DNA of 64,000 nucleotides from Planctomycetota bacterium (GTDB lineage Bacteria; Planctomycetota; SZUA-567; H5-PLA8). Each line of letters begins with the position of its first letter. The first letter of the stretch is position 1. This document shows positions 51,883 to 59,590 of the stretch, one piece after another. The stretch is from positions 310,001 to 374,000 of the forward strand of contig JABTUM010000003.1 in assembly GCA_015075375.1 (NCBI GenBank). Reading direction: 5' to 3'. Under the pieces are notes generated by a model that saw nothing but the letters and a program-made list of their open reading frames with translations, did no database searches and was not told the origin of the DNA. The translations under genes and the position numbers were made by a program.

Positions 51883-54219
51883 ATGCTTCGAGTAATCCGG
51901 ATTTTGGCGTGGGCTGCATGCCTATTCTTCTTTTGCTCGAGTCTACGTGCAGAAGAGCGCATACGAGGACGTGACATCGGCTGGCCCCGAGAATTCTCTT
52001 CCGGCGAGCACCGGGTGGTGATGTATCAGCCGCAGGTTGATGATTGGAGCAGTGATCGTTCGCGCATGACCTTCCTTTCGGCGATTGAGGTTGCTCCCAA
52101 GGGCGCGGGTCCATCTAAGTACGGCGTAATTGAGATTGAAGCTCGAACTGAAACCCATATTGCGGAACGAACCGTTGACTTGAGCCAGCTCAGGGTCAAG
52201 GACCTGAGATTTCCCAATGTACCCGCCGATCAAGTGGAAGAGTTGGACAGATTGGTGCGCAAAGCGCTTCCCTCTACCGAAGGGAAAGTGATTGTGGCTT
52301 CTCTTGATCGTATCAACGCCTATTTGGAAGCCCCCGAAGCGCAACACGCAAGCGTGAACGTCAACTTGAATCCCCCTAAGATTCTCTATAGCGACAAACC
52401 TTCGATACTAGTCATTTTCATGGGCAAACCGGAATTCAAAAAAGTCGAAGGCACTGATCTTCTAGCGGCGGCCAATACAAACTGGGACGTGTTCCTAGAA
52501 CCGAGCGAATCACGATACTACTTGCTTTGCGGAGAATACTGGCTTACCAGCAAGAACATCTCCGATGATGGCTGGAAAGCAGCGAAAGAACTTCCCATCG
52601 GATTTTCTCGGTTACCGCAGGATCCGAACTGGGAGGATGTCAGCAAGCACGTACCCGGGCGAACAACCGACAAGGCACCCCATGTCTTTGTCTCGACGGA
52701 ACCGGTCGAGTTGATTGTCACCGATGGAGAGCCGAAGTACACGCCCATCCCGGGCACTCGGCTCATGGAGGTCGCGAACACTGAAAGCGCGCTGTATTAC
52801 CATGGCGGCGAGAAGCTTTTCTACTACCTCGTAGCCGGTCGCTGGTTCAGAGCAAAGGACCTTAAGGGTCCTTGGTTGGCGGCGTCGCAAAATTTGCCGC
52901 CCGATTTCGCTGCCATTCCTGATGAAAACGAGAACGCTTTCATTAAGGCCAGCGTTCCTGGAACGGAAGAGGCCAAGGATGCGGTCCTATTGGCATCGAT
53001 TCCTCAGAAAACCGTAATTCGTATTGAAGAGGCAAAGTGTGCCGTTACCTACGATGGCTCTCCACGCTTTGTGACGATCAAGGGTTCGGATGTTAAATAC
53101 GCGGTCAATTCTCCGTGTGATGTATTCTTGGTTGCAGGAGGCTATTACTGCTGCCAGCAAGGAATGTGGTTCGCCGCACCCAAGCCCGAAGGCCCTTGGG
53201 TGCTGTGCAGCAAAGTACCGGAATCCCTGTACACCATTCCAAGCGATCACCCGAAGCATAACGTGACCTACGTATACGTGTATGACTCCAAGCCGGACAC
53301 GGTCGTAGTTGGGTACACCTCAGGCTACTCGGGCGAGTTCGTGGCCGCGACCGGTGTTGTGATGTTTGGCTTGGGTGTTCTGGCTGGAATGGCGATCGCG
53401 GACGATTGGGATAACGACTGCTGGCACTGGCATTACTCTTACCATCACCATTGTCATTTCTACTCGTACGGATGTGGAGCCGTATATCACCACGGTTATG
53501 GTGGATACTATCGTGCCTCGCACTGCTATGGTCCATACGGCGGGGCCGGCCGAGGCGCATACTACAATCCGCATACAGGTGCTTGGGCACGCGGCGGATA
53601 CGTGTATGGCCCCGGCGGCGGCGCCGGCTATCGAGCCGGATACAACCCGTTCACGGATACCTATGCCGCACGAGCGGTCGTCAAGACTCCGTATGGCTCT
53701 TCGGGTCGCTTCTACGCGGAACGCGGCAACAAGGAGGTCTGGGGCGGGCACGAATCCGGCGCTCGCGGCAGCGTAGGTTGGGCAAAGGGAGACGATGGAC
53801 AAGGCATTGTCGGCGTCGATACCCGGCAAGGCCAGGGCGTGGTTGCCAAGGATAGGGAAGGCAACATTTATGTCGGCAAGGACGGGAATGTATACAGGAA
53901 GGATGCTGATGGCGGGTGGAGCTCTAACCAAGGTGGGGATTGGAAGACTTCTCAGTATTCAAGCCAAAAAGCTAAGGATCCCGTAAGAGCTGATGGTCGT
54001 CCCACTCCTGCCGCGACGAGTGACACACGGCCGATCGCGCCAACAACAACCGAACGTAACAGCCGCCGCGATAGTTTCACCGATACTGGCGAACAGCTGA
54101 ACGCGGATGCCCGATCGCGAGACCGAGGCAATCAGAATGCCGGCCGAGCTTCTTCCACTTGGGGCGGTTCCCGTGCCGGGGGCCGGAACCCTGGATCAGG
54201 GGGAGGCAGGCGCCGATAG
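51883..54219 (+). CDS. Large secreted protein with Gly/His/Tyr-rich C-terminal half
   Basis: ATG 51883 has GGAG at 51870-51873 (ATG 51874 would add three residues). A signal peptide (1-23) precedes about 460 residues containing at least three imperfect modules built around Tyr-Tyr-Leu-(Leu/Val)-X-Gly-(Glu/Arg)-(Tyr/Trp), Gly-Pro-Trp and Leu-Pro-X-(Gly/Asp)-Phe. A Gly/Ala hydrophobic patch (about 497-513) is followed by a His/Trp/Tyr/Cys-rich block (Trp-His-Trp-His-Tyr-Ser-Tyr-His-His-His-Cys-His) and a Gly/Tyr-rich, then Thr/Ser/Arg-rich low-complexity tail ending in Gly-Gly-Gly-Arg-Arg-Arg. Similar proteins are sometimes labelled carbohydrate-binding; I cannot confirm that. Metal or surface binding is possible. 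Confidence 0.75.
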   Translation: MLRVIRILAWAACLFFFCSSLRAEERIRGRDIGWPREFSSGEHRVVMYQPQVDDWSSDRSRMTFLSAIEVAPKGAGPSKYGVIEIEARTETHIAERTVDLSQLRVKDLRFPNVPADQVEELDRLVRKALPSTEGKVIVASLDRINAYLEAPEAQHASVNVNLNPPKILYSDKPSILVIFMGKPEFKKVEGTDLLAAANTNWDVFLEPSESRYYLLCGEYWLTSKNISDDGWKAAKELPIGFSRLPQDPNWEDVSKHVPGRTTDKAPHVFVSTEPVELIVTDGEPKYTPIPGTRLMEVANTESALYYHGGEKLFYYLVAGRWFRAKDLKGPWLAASQNLPPDFAAIPDENENAFIKASVPGTEEAKDAVLLASIPQKTVIRIEEAKCAVTYDGSPRFVTIKGSDVKYAVNSPCDVFLVAGGYYCCQQGMWFAAPKPEGPWVLCSKVPESLYTIPSDHPKHNVTYVYVYDSKPDTVVVGYTSGYSGEFVAATGVVMFGLGVLAGMAIADDWDNDCWHWHYSYHHHCHFYSYGCGAVYHHGYGGYYRASHCYGPYGGAGRGAYYNPHTGAWARGGYVYGPGGGAGYRAGYNPFTDTYAARAVVKTPYGSSGRFYAERGNKEVWGGHESGARGSVGWAKGDDGQGIVGVDTRQGQGVVAKDREGNIYVGKDGNVYRKDADGGWSSNQGGDWKTSQYSSQKAKDPVRADGRPTPAATSDTRPIAPTTTERNSRRDSFTDTGEQLNADARSRDRGNQNAGRASSTWGGSRAGGRNPGSGGGRRR

Positions 54220-54226
54220 TTCTCGG

Positions 54227-54250
54227 GGCGGTTGCTCTGGCGCAACCGCC
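54227..54250 (+). terminator. Hairpin after the large secreted protein gene
   Basis: GGCGGTTGC (54227-54235) pairs with GCAACCGCC (54242-54250) seven bases after the stop codon. The T tract is weak, so it may attenuate rather than end transcription into the sulfatase gene. Confidence 0.5.
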
Positions 54251-54312
54251 TTACCTACTGCACGGCTTGAGCGGTCGAAAGATACACCGCTCCATAAATT
54301 GAGGATGCTGAC

Positions 54313-55821
54313 ATGAGGCAAGGATTTTGGGGAATCAAGGAAGTCATTCTTTCGCTTGGCGTTTTGTTCAGTGCCGTGTCGTTTCAAGCATTGGCCGAGC
54401 AAGCAGGTAAAAAGCCTAACATCGTCCACATCGTCGCGGATGATCTGGGCTGGAAGGACGTGGGCTTCAATGGATGCACCGATATCAAGACACCGAATAT
54501 GGACAAGTTGGCATTGGGAGGCGCTAAATTTTCTCAGTTCTATGTACAACCGATGTGTACTCCCACCCGTGCGGCACTCATGACGGGCCGATACCCGTTC
54601 CGTTACGGCCTCCAAACTATGGTTATCCCCGGCACGGCCGGCTATGGGCTTGACACCAGCGAGTGGCTAATGCCGCAATGCCTCAAGGAGGCCGGCTATA
54701 GCACAGCGATCATCGGCAAATGGCATCTCGGCCATGCCGATTTGAAATTCTGGCCCAAGCAACGTGGCTTTGATTACGCCTACGGCGCAACAATTGGAGA
54801 ATTGGATTATTACACCCACGGTGATGCCGGCGTACTAGACTGGTTCCGCGACAATAAGCCCGTCCACGAAGAAGGCTACACCACCACGCTCATCGGCGAC
54901 GACGCGGTCAAATACATCAACGGGCAAAGCACGGACAAACCGTTCTACCTCTACCTCGCCTTCAATGCTCCTCACACGCCCTATCTCGCTCCGAAAGAAG
55001 TCATCGAGAAGTACGCACATGTCCCCGATCCGACCCGGCGGACATACTGTGCCATGGTGGACAGTCTCGATGAAAACATTGGCAAAGTTGTCGCCGCGCT
55101 TGACAAAAAAGGCCTTCGGGACAACACCCTGATCATCTTCCACAGTGACAATGGAGGAACGCGCGACGCGATGTTCGCCGGCCAGATGGCCGACGTGTCC
55201 AAGATCAAGATTCCGTGCGACAACGGCCCCTACCGAGGCGGAAAGGGACAGCTTTTCGAAGGCGGCTGTCTAGTGGTCGCTTTCGCCAACTGGCCTGGCC
55301 GCATCAAGTCTCAGACCGTAGATGGCATCGTTCACGCGGTGGACATATATCCCACGCTTGCCTCCTTAGCAGGCGCGTCTGTGGCCAAGTGCAAGCCGCT
55401 CGATGGAGTCAACGTCTGGGATACCATCGCAGAAAACAAGCCCTCGCCGCGCACTGAAGTAATCTACAACATTGAGCCTTTCCGAGGCGCCGTTCGTCAA
55501 GGAGACTGGAAGCTCATTTGGCGCACTTTGATTCCAACGAGTGTTGACCTCTACAACCTCGCGGAAGACCCCTACGAAGCCAATAACGTCGCCGCTGCGC
55601 ATCCCGACAAGGTGGCCGCCATGCAGGAGCGCATCAATACGTTGGGCCGGGAATCCGCAAAAGCCCTCGCGTTGCAGTACCTCGCTGGTGTGGGATTGAA
55701 ACACGGCAAACCCGTCATCGCTTCAGAAGACGGCCAACCACAAGCTCTAATCGGCAGCAGTGGACATTCAATAACAGATGAGGGATTCGGCAACATCGAG
55801 GCGGAGGCGGAACGCCAATAA
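54313..55821 (+). CDS. Exported sulfatase (Cys-type formylglycine motif)
   Basis: The 502-residue protein has a signal peptide (residues 9-28), then the type I sulfatase fold: Val-Ala-Asp-Asp-Leu-Gly (Asp43-Asp44 for calcium), the modification motif Cys82-Thr-Pro-Thr-Arg-Ala-Ala-Leu-Met-Thr-Gly-Arg, Gly-Lys-Trp-His-Leu-Gly, and His-Ser-Asp-Asn-Gly-Gly. The Cys-X-Pro-X-Arg form must be converted to formylglycine by an FGE-type enzyme, and such a gene follows at 55955. It hydrolyses sulfate esters in the periplasm; which substrate is unknown. The C-terminal domain has Arg-Gln-Gly-Asp-Trp-Lys-Leu-Ile-Trp. Confidence 0.95.
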   Translation: MRQGFWGIKEVILSLGVLFSAVSFQALAEQAGKKPNIVHIVADDLGWKDVGFNGCTDIKTPNMDKLALGGAKFSQFYVQPMCTPTRAALMTGRYPFRYGLQTMVIPGTAGYGLDTSEWLMPQCLKEAGYSTAIIGKWHLGHADLKFWPKQRGFDYAYGATIGELDYYTHGDAGVLDWFRDNKPVHEEGYTTTLIGDDAVKYINGQSTDKPFYLYLAFNAPHTPYLAPKEVIEKYAHVPDPTRRTYCAMVDSLDENIGKVVAALDKKGLRDNTLIIFHSDNGGTRDAMFAGQMADVSKIKIPCDNGPYRGGKGQLFEGGCLVVAFANWPGRIKSQTVDGIVHAVDIYPTLASLAGASVAKCKPLDGVNVWDTIAENKPSPRTEVIYNIEPFRGAVRQGDWKLIWRTLIPTSVDLYNLAEDPYEANNVAAAHPDKVAAMQERINTLGRESAKALALQYLAGVGLKHGKPVIASEDGQPQALIGSSGHSITDEGFGNIEAEAERQ

Positions 55822-55954
55822 ATTCTAGCGATTGGGGCTACAGGAAACCTGAAATACGATGAGCACCCACTCGCGATGAATTTCTTACAGTGCCATTGAT
55901 TGGGAGAATGCACGTCTCAAGACTGTTCTCGACAGGCATGCTGCAGGCGGTCAA

Positions 55955-57148
55955 ATGAAGCGTGAAACCATCCATGTAGCCCCCGGCCAGCCGCCATCGT
56001 CAGCATCACGATGGCGGCTGGCAGCGTTTGTATCCTTGGGCACATTGTTCGTGCTGGCGGCTACAATAACTCACCGCTTCACAAAGCCGACTATTGCTAG
56101 CACCCATCACGAGGCCCGCTCAATTCCAAGGAAGCCCACGGTCACTCCTTCCTACCAGCCCACACTTGAAAACACATTCAAGCCCAAGGAGTCGGGTCCG
56201 GAAGGCATGGTCTGGGTTCCGGGCGGCGAATTCTCCATGGGTTGCGACGATCCGCGCAATTGCCCCTGCGGTGGACCGGATGCCATGTCAGACGCCAGGC
56301 CCATCCATCGAGTCTATGTGGACGGATTTTGGATGGACAAGACGGAGGTCACCAACGCGCAGTTCGCAAAGTTCGTTCAAGCAACCGGCTACGTTACCGT
56401 AGCCGAACGCGTACCGTTAAAAGATGATTTTCCTGATGCGCTTTCCAAGAATTTAGTTGCTGGCTCCACCGTCTTTGAACCATCACCCGGTCGGGTGCCG
56501 TTGGATAATCACTACCGCTGGTGGACCTACGTTCCAGGCGCCAACTGGCGTCATCCAGAAGGTCCTCAAAGCCATGTGGAGGGCAGGGAACATTACCCGG
56601 TAGTACATATCGCATTCGAAGATGCGCTAGCCTATTGCAAGTGGGTAGGCAAGAGGCTACCGACGGAGGCGGAATGGGAATTCGCCGCGCGCGGCGGCCT
56701 GACCGGAAAGCGGTACGAGTGGGGCGATGATTTCAGACCCGGAGGTGCTTGGCGAGCGAATACGTACCAAGGCGTGTTTCCCGTTCAAGATTTGGGACAA
56801 GACGGCTATGCCGGACTCGCACCGGTTGCTCAGTTTCCATCCAATTCTTACGGCATAAACGACATGGCTGGCAACGCCTGGGAATGGTGTAGTGACTGGT
56901 ACTGCAGCGACTACTATGGCCGATGGGCCGAAGGAGGCGCGCTAATCCGAAACCCCCAAGGTCCTGATGTTTCCTTCGATCCCGTCGAGCCCGGTATACC
57001 CAAGCGTGTTCAAAGAGGTGGTTCATTTCTTTGTACTGACCAATACTGCACACGCTACATGGTTGGCTCGAGGGGTAAGGGAGAGGTCACGACCGGTACC
57101 AGTCACGTTGGATTTCGATGTGCCAAAAGCTCTACAGACTTGAAGTAA
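55955..57148 (+). CDS. Formylglycine-generating enzyme family protein, membrane-anchored
   Basis: The 397-residue protein has an N-terminal hydrophobic helix (about 21-40) without a clear cleavage site, then the SUMF1/FGE domain: Met-Val-Trp-Val-Pro-Gly-Gly-Glu-Phe-Ser-Met-Gly near 87, Thr-Glu-Val-Thr-Asn-Ala-Gln-Phe, Arg-Leu-Pro-Thr-Glu-Ala-Glu-Trp-Glu-Phe-Ala-Ala-Arg-Gly-Gly, and Gly-Asn-Ala-Trp-Glu-Trp. The catalytic pair Cys360 and Cys365 in Arg-Gly-Gly-Ser-Phe-Leu-Cys-Thr-Asp-Gln-Tyr-Cys-Thr-Arg-Tyr has the exact FGE spacing. It should oxidise the Cys82 of the adjacent sulfatase. The anchor implies a periplasmic location, unusual because characterised bacterial FGEs are cytoplasmic. Confidence 0.92.
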   Translation: MKRETIHVAPGQPPSSASRWRLAAFVSLGTLFVLAATITHRFTKPTIASTHHEARSIPRKPTVTPSYQPTLENTFKPKESGPEGMVWVPGGEFSMGCDDPRNCPCGGPDAMSDARPIHRVYVDGFWMDKTEVTNAQFAKFVQATGYVTVAERVPLKDDFPDALSKNLVAGSTVFEPSPGRVPLDNHYRWWTYVPGANWRHPEGPQSHVEGREHYPVVHIAFEDALAYCKWVGKRLPTEAEWEFAARGGLTGKRYEWGDDFRPGGAWRANTYQGVFPVQDLGQDGYAGLAPVAQFPSNSYGINDMAGNAWEWCSDWYCSDYYGRWAEGGALIRNPQGPDVSFDPVEPGIPKRVQRGGSFLCTDQYCTRYMVGSRGKGEVTTGTSHVGFRCAKSSTDLK

Positions 57149-57235
57149 ATTGCCCCGCCTAGCTTAGGGGTTACTTGTGGAGTTTTAAGTTTACAAGTTG
57201 GGTAATTAGTCCCTGGAATCTGATGGACTATCTCA

Positions 57236-57403
57236 ATGCCCCAAGGCAAGCCCATCAACACCAAACGCGTGCGCCAGCTTATCGCTTTGGGTCAGACCCC
57301 AAGCCAAGTGGCCAAAGCTTTGGGGGTCGGCGTGAACGCAGTTTACAAGCACACGGACGTGCGCGCACGCATGCGGGGGAAGAAGAAGCGCGGGAAGCCG
57401 TAG
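57236..57403 (+). CDS. Small helix-turn-helix protein (55 aa)
   Basis: ATG 57236 opens a 55-residue basic protein. Residues 10-42 read as a recombinase/Hin-type HTH: Arg-Val-Arg-Gln-Leu-Ile-Ala-Leu-Gly-Gln-Thr-Pro-Ser-Gln-Val-Ala-Lys-Ala-Leu-Gly, then Val-Gly-Val-Asn-Ala-Val-Tyr-Lys-His. The tail is Lys/Arg-rich. No strong ribosome binding site is visible. It may be a small regulator or excision factor of the island, or a detached resolvase HTH. It lies just left of the right-hand IS element. Confidence 0.65.
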   Translation: MPQGKPINTKRVRQLIALGQTPSQVAKALGVGVNAVYKHTDVRARMRGKKKRGKP

Positions 57404-57423
57404 ATAGGCGGAGGGTGCCGTCT

Positions 57424-57546
57424 ATGTCCCGCCGCACGCGCCTGATGCTTAAGGGACTGGTCCGCCCCAGTAGCCCGCCTGCCCCCAAATACGAAGTGAT
57501 TTCGCTTTTGAACCCGCCGACGTTAAGCCCCCTGCCCTTGGAGTGA
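57424..57546 (+). CDS. Possible small protein (40 aa) after the HTH gene
   Basis: ATG 57424 follows GGAGGG at 57410-57415. The 40-residue product is basic at its N terminus (Met-Ser-Arg-Arg-Thr-Arg) and Pro/Leu-rich later. It lies 20 bases after the HTH gene, consistent with an operon. No family recognised; could be chance. Confidence 0.4.
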   Translation: MSRRTRLMLKGLVRPSSPPAPKYEVISLLNPPTLSPLPLE

Positions 57547-57559
57547 TTATCATAATCAC
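57543..57559. promoter_or_regulatory. Perfect palindrome, possible operator
   Basis: GTGATTATCATAATCAC is a perfect 8-1-8 inverted repeat overlapping the stop of the 40-aa ORF. It resembles a Fur-type or repressor operator and could be the target of the HTH protein encoded 140 bases upstream, controlling a gene later displaced by the IS at 57.6 kb. Confidence 0.5.
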
Positions 57560-57681
57560 CCGCCCCGTAGTGTTCCAAAACTCAGCCCAGCATAACTTCA
57601 TGTCTGTAAAAAGGGTTACGAGGCATGACTTCAGCCGGATTCGGCCCTGATATCGCGCTCGGTAACCGCTAAAGTGCCCCC

Positions 57682-58758
57682 ATGCCCATCCTAACCCCAT
57701 GGCAGTTCCTCCTCCTCGCCCTCGCTGGTATCCTGAACCGGAAGCAGGAGCAGGTGATCGAGTACTTAAAGGAGGAGATCCGGGTCTTGCGGGAGTTGTT
57801 AGGAAAGAGGCGGCTTCAGCTCAATGACCACCAGCGCGGAAGGCTGGCCGTAAAGGCCAAGGCGCTTGGGCGTCAAGCCCTTGAAGGCTTGGACTGCCTC
57901 GTCACACCGGACACGTTGCTGCGCTGGTACCGGGACCTGATCGCGAAGAAGTACGATGGCAACAAGAAGCGAAAGCCGGGGCAACCGTCCAAGTCCAAGG
58001 AGATACAGGAACTGATCCTGCGCATGGCGCAGGAGAACCTGACTTGGGGCTACACGCGGATCCAGGGCGCCTTGGAAAACTTGGGCCACGCAGTCGGCCG
58101 AAGCACCGTCCGCCGGGTCATGCTGAAGAATGGCTTGGATCCTTCGCCGATGCGCAAGAAGGGCATGACCTGGAAGATGTTCCTCGAGATCCATTGGGAC
58201 CAGATCGCGGCGGCGGATTTCTTTACCATGGAAGTCATGACTCTGAAGGGCCTGCGGCGCTACCTGGTCCTGTTCGTGATGGAGGTGTCGACCAGGAAGG
58301 TCCACATCGCTGGGATCGCGCCCGACCCGGATGGGTGCTGGATGCAGCAGATGGGCAGGAACCTGACGGACGCAGTCGATGGCTTCCTGATGGGCAAGCG
58401 CTACCTGCTGCATGACCGGGATCCGCTGTTCACCTCAGCGTTCAGACGCCTGCTCAGGGACAGCGGGACGATCCCGGTCAAGCTGCCAGCGCGGAGTCCC
58501 AACCTGAACGCTTACGCCGAAAGGTTTGTGCGCTCTATAAAGGAGGAGTGCCTGGAGCGGATGATCTTTTTCTCGGAGGAAGCGCTGGAAAGGGCGGTCT
58601 TTGAGTACGCCGAGCATTACCTTGAAGAACGCAACCATCAGGGGCTGGGGAACCGGCTGATTGAGCCGGCGCTGGAGGTACCTCCAGCCCATGGGCCAAT
58701 CGAGTGCAGGCAGCGGCTTGGCGGGCTGCTCAAGTTCTACTGCAGGAGGGCGGCTTGA
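57682..58758 (+). CDS. Integrase-core (DDE) transposase of a second IS element
   Basis: The 358-residue transposase has an N-terminal coiled coil (Gln-Val-Ile-Glu-Tyr-Leu-Lys-Glu-Glu), an HTH region, and the rve core with Ala-Ala-Asp-Phe-Phe, Leu-His-Asp-Arg-Asp and Ala-Tyr-Ala-Glu-Arg-Phe-Val-Arg-Ser acidic residues. It ends Gln-Arg-Leu-Gly-Gly-Leu-Leu-Lys-Phe-Tyr-Cys-Arg-Arg. It is related to but distinct from the 41737 transposase. It appears intact and lies directly against the truncated recombinase gene, which its insertion probably beheaded. Confidence 0.88.
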   Translation: MPILTPWQFLLLALAGILNRKQEQVIEYLKEEIRVLRELLGKRRLQLNDHQRGRLAVKAKALGRQALEGLDCLVTPDTLLRWYRDLIAKKYDGNKKRKPGQPSKSKEIQELILRMAQENLTWGYTRIQGALENLGHAVGRSTVRRVMLKNGLDPSPMRKKGMTWKMFLEIHWDQIAAADFFTMEVMTLKGLRRYLVLFVMEVSTRKVHIAGIAPDPDGCWMQQMGRNLTDAVDGFLMGKRYLLHDRDPLFTSAFRRLLRDSGTIPVKLPARSPNLNAYAERFVRSIKEECLERMIFFSEEALERAVFEYAEHYLEERNHQGLGNRLIEPALEVPPAHGPIECRQRLGGLLKFYCRRAA

Positions 58759-58769
58759 GGGTCGGCTGA

Positions 58770-59384
58770 ATAAAGGAACAGAACGGGACCATCAAGGAAC
58801 ACGTCTATTACCGCTGCTGCAATCGCTACAAGCCCGAGGGCCATCCGAAGGTCGCTTGGAGAGCCGAGGATCTGGAGCAGGCCATTGTCGCCGAGTTAAA
58901 TAAGCTCAAGCTCCCGGACGAGAAGTTGACGGCCTGGTTCCGCGACACGCTGCGGACCTCCTTCAAGGACGAGATGGCGTTCCGCAAGGATCTGACCAGC
59001 CAGTTGAGGCGTCGGGAGACGGATCTGGAGGCCAAGAAGGGGCGCTTGCTGGATTTGTTCCTGGCCGGCGACGTCCCCAAGGAGGACTACCAGAAGAAGT
59101 CCGATGAACTAAGGATCGAGATCGAGGGCGTCCGGCGCCAGATGGCTGAGGACATTCAAGTCCATCAGGATTACAGCGAGTTGGCGGTCAAAGTCTTCGA
59201 TCTGACGCAGAAAGCGGCCGAAACTTGGCTCGGTTCGTGCAACTCGGTCAGGAGGGAGTTGCTGGAAATAATGTTCACGAACCGAGATGCGGATGAGTTA
59301 AGTCTAAGAATGACATGGCGTTGCCCATTTTCAGAGGTCGCAAAAACGGCGATTTTGGGAGATGGGGTGGCTGACCGGACTTGA
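58770..59384 (+). pseudogene. Large serine recombinase, C-terminal remnant
   Basis: The frame is open from just after the IS to 59384 with no start codon of its own. It encodes Tyr-Tyr-Arg-Cys-Cys-Asn-Arg-Tyr (zinc-ribbon-like), a long coiled coil (Leu-Arg-Arg-Arg-Glu-Thr-Asp-Leu-Glu-Ala-Lys-Lys-Gly-Arg-Leu-Leu-Asp-Leu), and the typical recombinase end with Lys-Ala-Ala-Glu-Thr-Trp and Glu-Leu-Leu-Glu-Ile-Met-Phe-Thr-Asn-Arg. The last 16 or so codons read through the attR repeat into tRNA-His on the opposite strand. The catalytic serine domain is absent from the window. Confidence 0.82.
59325..59375 (+). repeat. Right attachment-site repeat (attR)
   Basis: This is the 51-bp partner of 41426-41476. 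It overlaps the 3' end of tRNA-His (59363 onward) and the last codons of the recombinase remnant. Confidence 0.88.
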
Positions 59385-59440
59385 ACCGGCAACCTCCAGA
59401 TCCACAATCTGGCGCTCTAACCGATTGAGCTACAACCACC
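59363..59440 (-). tRNA. tRNA-His (anticodon GTG)
   Basis: On the minus strand the cloverleaf is complete: encoded G-1 (59440), 7-bp acceptor stem, U8-A9, D-arm, anticodon stem Cys-free loop TTGTGGA with GTG (59403-59405), T-arm with GGTTCAAGTCC, discriminator C73 (59366) and encoded CCA (59363-59365). The G-1:C73 pair is the identity element of histidine tRNA. Its 3' end is the integration site of the island to the left. Confidence 0.97.
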
Positions 59441-59590
59441 ACCATGTGCGGGCGCCTGGGACGAGCGACCCGGTTGAACCCATAAGCATTATGCGCACGA
59501 GGCTCCGGAATCAAGTGCCGAGCGCGCTTTGTTGACGCGCGCCACCTGAGGCAGCTTGTAGCCGGCCGCACCTTCGCTACCGTTCACGGT

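Larger units (their letters stand above)
41426..59375. mobile_element. Integrated genomic island at tRNA-His (about 18 kb)
   Basis: A 51-bp direct repeat (50 identical) lies at 41426-41476 and 59325-59375. The right copy runs into the 3' end of tRNA-His (minus strand), leaving the tRNA intact. Between the repeats lie two integrase-core IS elements, a truncated large serine recombinase next to the right repeat, a small HTH protein, and a sulfatase/porin/two-component cargo. This is the structure of an integrative element that entered the tRNA 3' end from the left and then decayed. Confidence 0.85.

Noticed and set aside
53366..53855. Alternative frames in the Gly/His-rich part of the 51883 gene
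   Set aside because: They arise from the repetitive composition; the main frame has a signal peptide and continuous domain structure.
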